DNA of 34,091 nt from DAINBT01 sp036732785 (lineage in GTDB: Bacteria; Planctomycetota; Phycisphaerae; Sedimentisphaerales; SM23-30). The notes under the pieces are model-generated. The model searched no databases, was not told the DNA's origin, and saw only the letters and a program-made list of their open reading frames with translations. A program made the translations under genes and the position numbers. Shown piece after piece: positions 33,277 to 34,091 of this stretch (position 1 is its first letter; every line of letters begins with the position of its first letter). The stretch lies in contig CAZICK010000039.1 of the NCBI GenBank assembly GCA_964537505.1, positions 1-34,091 on the forward strand, given 5' to 3'.

Positions 33277-33591
33277 TTACAAACCAAGATCCTCTAGCTG
33301 ATGTATTAACTGCTGATACATATCTCCCATAAGCCAGCAAAACCAGATAGTTGCCACAATAACAACCACTGTGATAATAGCCTTGGTAATCACTTTATAT
33401 CTCGGGCTTCTCCAGACCAGCGGCAAAGCAAGCGGACCCAGAAAAAGCAAACCAATCACAATAGCAGAGGTGGAATAATACCATTTTGTCATTGGTTTTG
33501 GCTTATAAGAGTCATCGAAAAACTCACCGCAAAAACGGCATTTTATCGCTTCTTCCTGAATCTCCTCCGCACAAAAGGGACATTTCTTCAT
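33277..33591 (-). CDS. Small zinc-ribbon membrane protein
   Basis: A 104-residue protein with an N-terminal zinc ribbon (C-P-F-C at 4-7 and C-R-F-C at 18-21) followed by two transmembrane helices (about 42-60 and 70-90). Proteins of this layout are common and uncharacterised; the ribbon faces the cytoplasm and probably mediates protein contacts. It lies upstream of the oxidoreductase on the same strand and could share its transcript. Confidence 0.78.
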   Translation of the reverse strand: MKKCPFCAEEIQEEAIKCRFCGEFFDDSYKPKPMTKWYYSTSAIVIGLLFLGPLALPLVWRSPRYKVITKAIITVVVIVATIWFCWLMGDMYQQLIHQLEDLGL

Positions 33592-33870
33592 AACTTGCCT
33601 TTATATTACAGCCAACTCCCGCGGTTTTTTAACCCAATCCCCAGCCCATTGGCCCTGCCAGGTATAATAATACCCATTGGGTATGACTTTGCGCATAAGC
33701 AGCACACAATAAAAAGTGACGCGTAGAGCCGCGCAAGCAAAATCGCACTACTGATATCTTTGAGGATACCCCACCCAATGTCAACTGTCTATATTAATCT
33801 TTTCAGCATTATCCACATGGAAGCCGCTGGTGGACATTGGCACAAACCCGCCCACGCCCGCCATTTATTC
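33592..33870. other. Non-coding stretch with small palindromes
   Basis: Upstream of the zinc-ribbon gene, a GGTAT-AATA-ATACC hairpin followed by CCCATTGGG lies near 33660-33684. I see no gene. A TAATAT upstream of the zinc-ribbon ATG on the minus strand could be a -10 box, but it lacks a convincing -35. Confidence 0.35.
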
Positions 33871-33905
33871 TGTCCGTGTTCGTCCGTGCCCGTCCGTGTT
33901 TGTCC
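33871..33905. repeat. Tandem 10-bp CGTCCGTGTT repeat
   Basis: Three and a half imperfect copies of a ten-base unit of the form (C/T)GTCCGTG(T/C)(T/C) run head to tail. This low-complexity word is seen in intergenic DNA of many unrelated bacteria; no coding role is visible. Confidence 0.7.
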
Positions 33906-34087
33906 ATCTTCCGCCCTGTTCCCCTTCTGTCACCCCCGCGATAGCAGGGGTCTATCTTCCGCCCTACTCCCCTGTCATTCCCGCGAAAGCGGGACACGAA
34001 GCGAAGCGAAGAGCCGCGATAGCGAATCTATCTTCCGCCCTGTAAGGGCGACATAAAACGTCGGCTGCCTGCCCCACGCTTGCGTGG
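33906..34087. repeat. REP-like cluster of short hairpins and ATCTTCCGCCCT repeats
   Basis: ATCTTCCGCCCT occurs three times (33906, 33954, 34030). Between and after the copies lie four compact hairpins: 33932-33951 (one mismatch, GATA loop), CCCGC-GAAA-GCGGG at 33980-33993, CGCCCT-GTA-AGGGCG at 34036-34050, and CCACGC-TT-GCGTGG at 34074-34087. This is the look of a REP/dispersed-hairpin region that continues past the window end. Confidence 0.7.
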
Positions 34088-34091
34088 ACAT

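Noticed and set aside
31850..33340. Longer start for the oxidoreductase at 33340
   Set aside because: It would bury the twin-arginine signal behind 41 residues and overlap the zinc-ribbon gene; ATG at 33217 has AGGAG at the right distance.
33871..34091. CRISPR array at the right end
   Set aside because: The repeats are 10-12 bp, irregularly spaced and hairpin-rich, with no constant-length spacers or cas genes.

Overview
This window looks like a chromosome segment of an anaerobic planctomycete, most plausibly of the Phycisphaerae/Sedimentisphaerales type. That assignment is inferred from gene content. There are four secreted or anchored PQQ-like beta-propeller proteins, three with a clear W-P-x-F-R-G start and one close variant. 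There is also a Tat-exported Gfo/Idh/MocA oxidoreductase, an NHL propeller, iron-sulfur and radical SAM proteins, and squalene-cyclase-like enzymes. I see no rRNA, tRNA, CRISPR array or intact insertion sequence.

Left end (1-2100): an intrinsic terminator is followed directly by the 5' part of a group IIC intron, which abuts a fragment of an IS1634-type transposase. Then come a lipoprotein gene and peptide deformylase on the minus strand. Positions 2101-6510 (+) hold a three-gene surface-glycosylation module: a DUF115/MAF-like protein, a nucleotidyltransferase-like/radical-SAM-like/SPASM fusion that has lost the radical SAM cysteines, and a CMP-sialic-acid-synthetase-like enzyme.

Positions 6565-15690 (-) form a tightly packed six-gene envelope operon: PQQ-like propeller, GT4 glycosyltransferase, MacB/LolD-type ATPase, a very large FtsX/MacB-type permease, a second PQQ-like propeller and an NHL propeller. 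A divergent PQQ-like gene (15867-17114, +) follows.

Positions 17126-25397 (-) are the most interesting part. One consensus promoter appears to drive a PQQ-like protein, a cysteine-rich double-cluster ferredoxin, a radical SAM protein, a DUF116-polyprenyl synthase fusion, a stand-alone alpha-barrel prenyltransferase-repeat protein, and a class II terpene cyclase with an intact D-A-D-D motif. This reads as an uncharacterised terpenoid pathway with its own redox enzymes.

Positions 25700-28804 hold a small CBM48 protein, a DMT-family transporter and a sigma-70 factor. The last two lie between two direct copies of a 176-bp MITE-like palindromic element. Positions 28805-33591 (-) carry a PAS histidine kinase/NarL-type regulator pair, a Tat-exported oxidoreductase and a small zinc-ribbon membrane protein. 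The right end (33592-34091) is a non-coding stretch dense in short repeats and hairpins.
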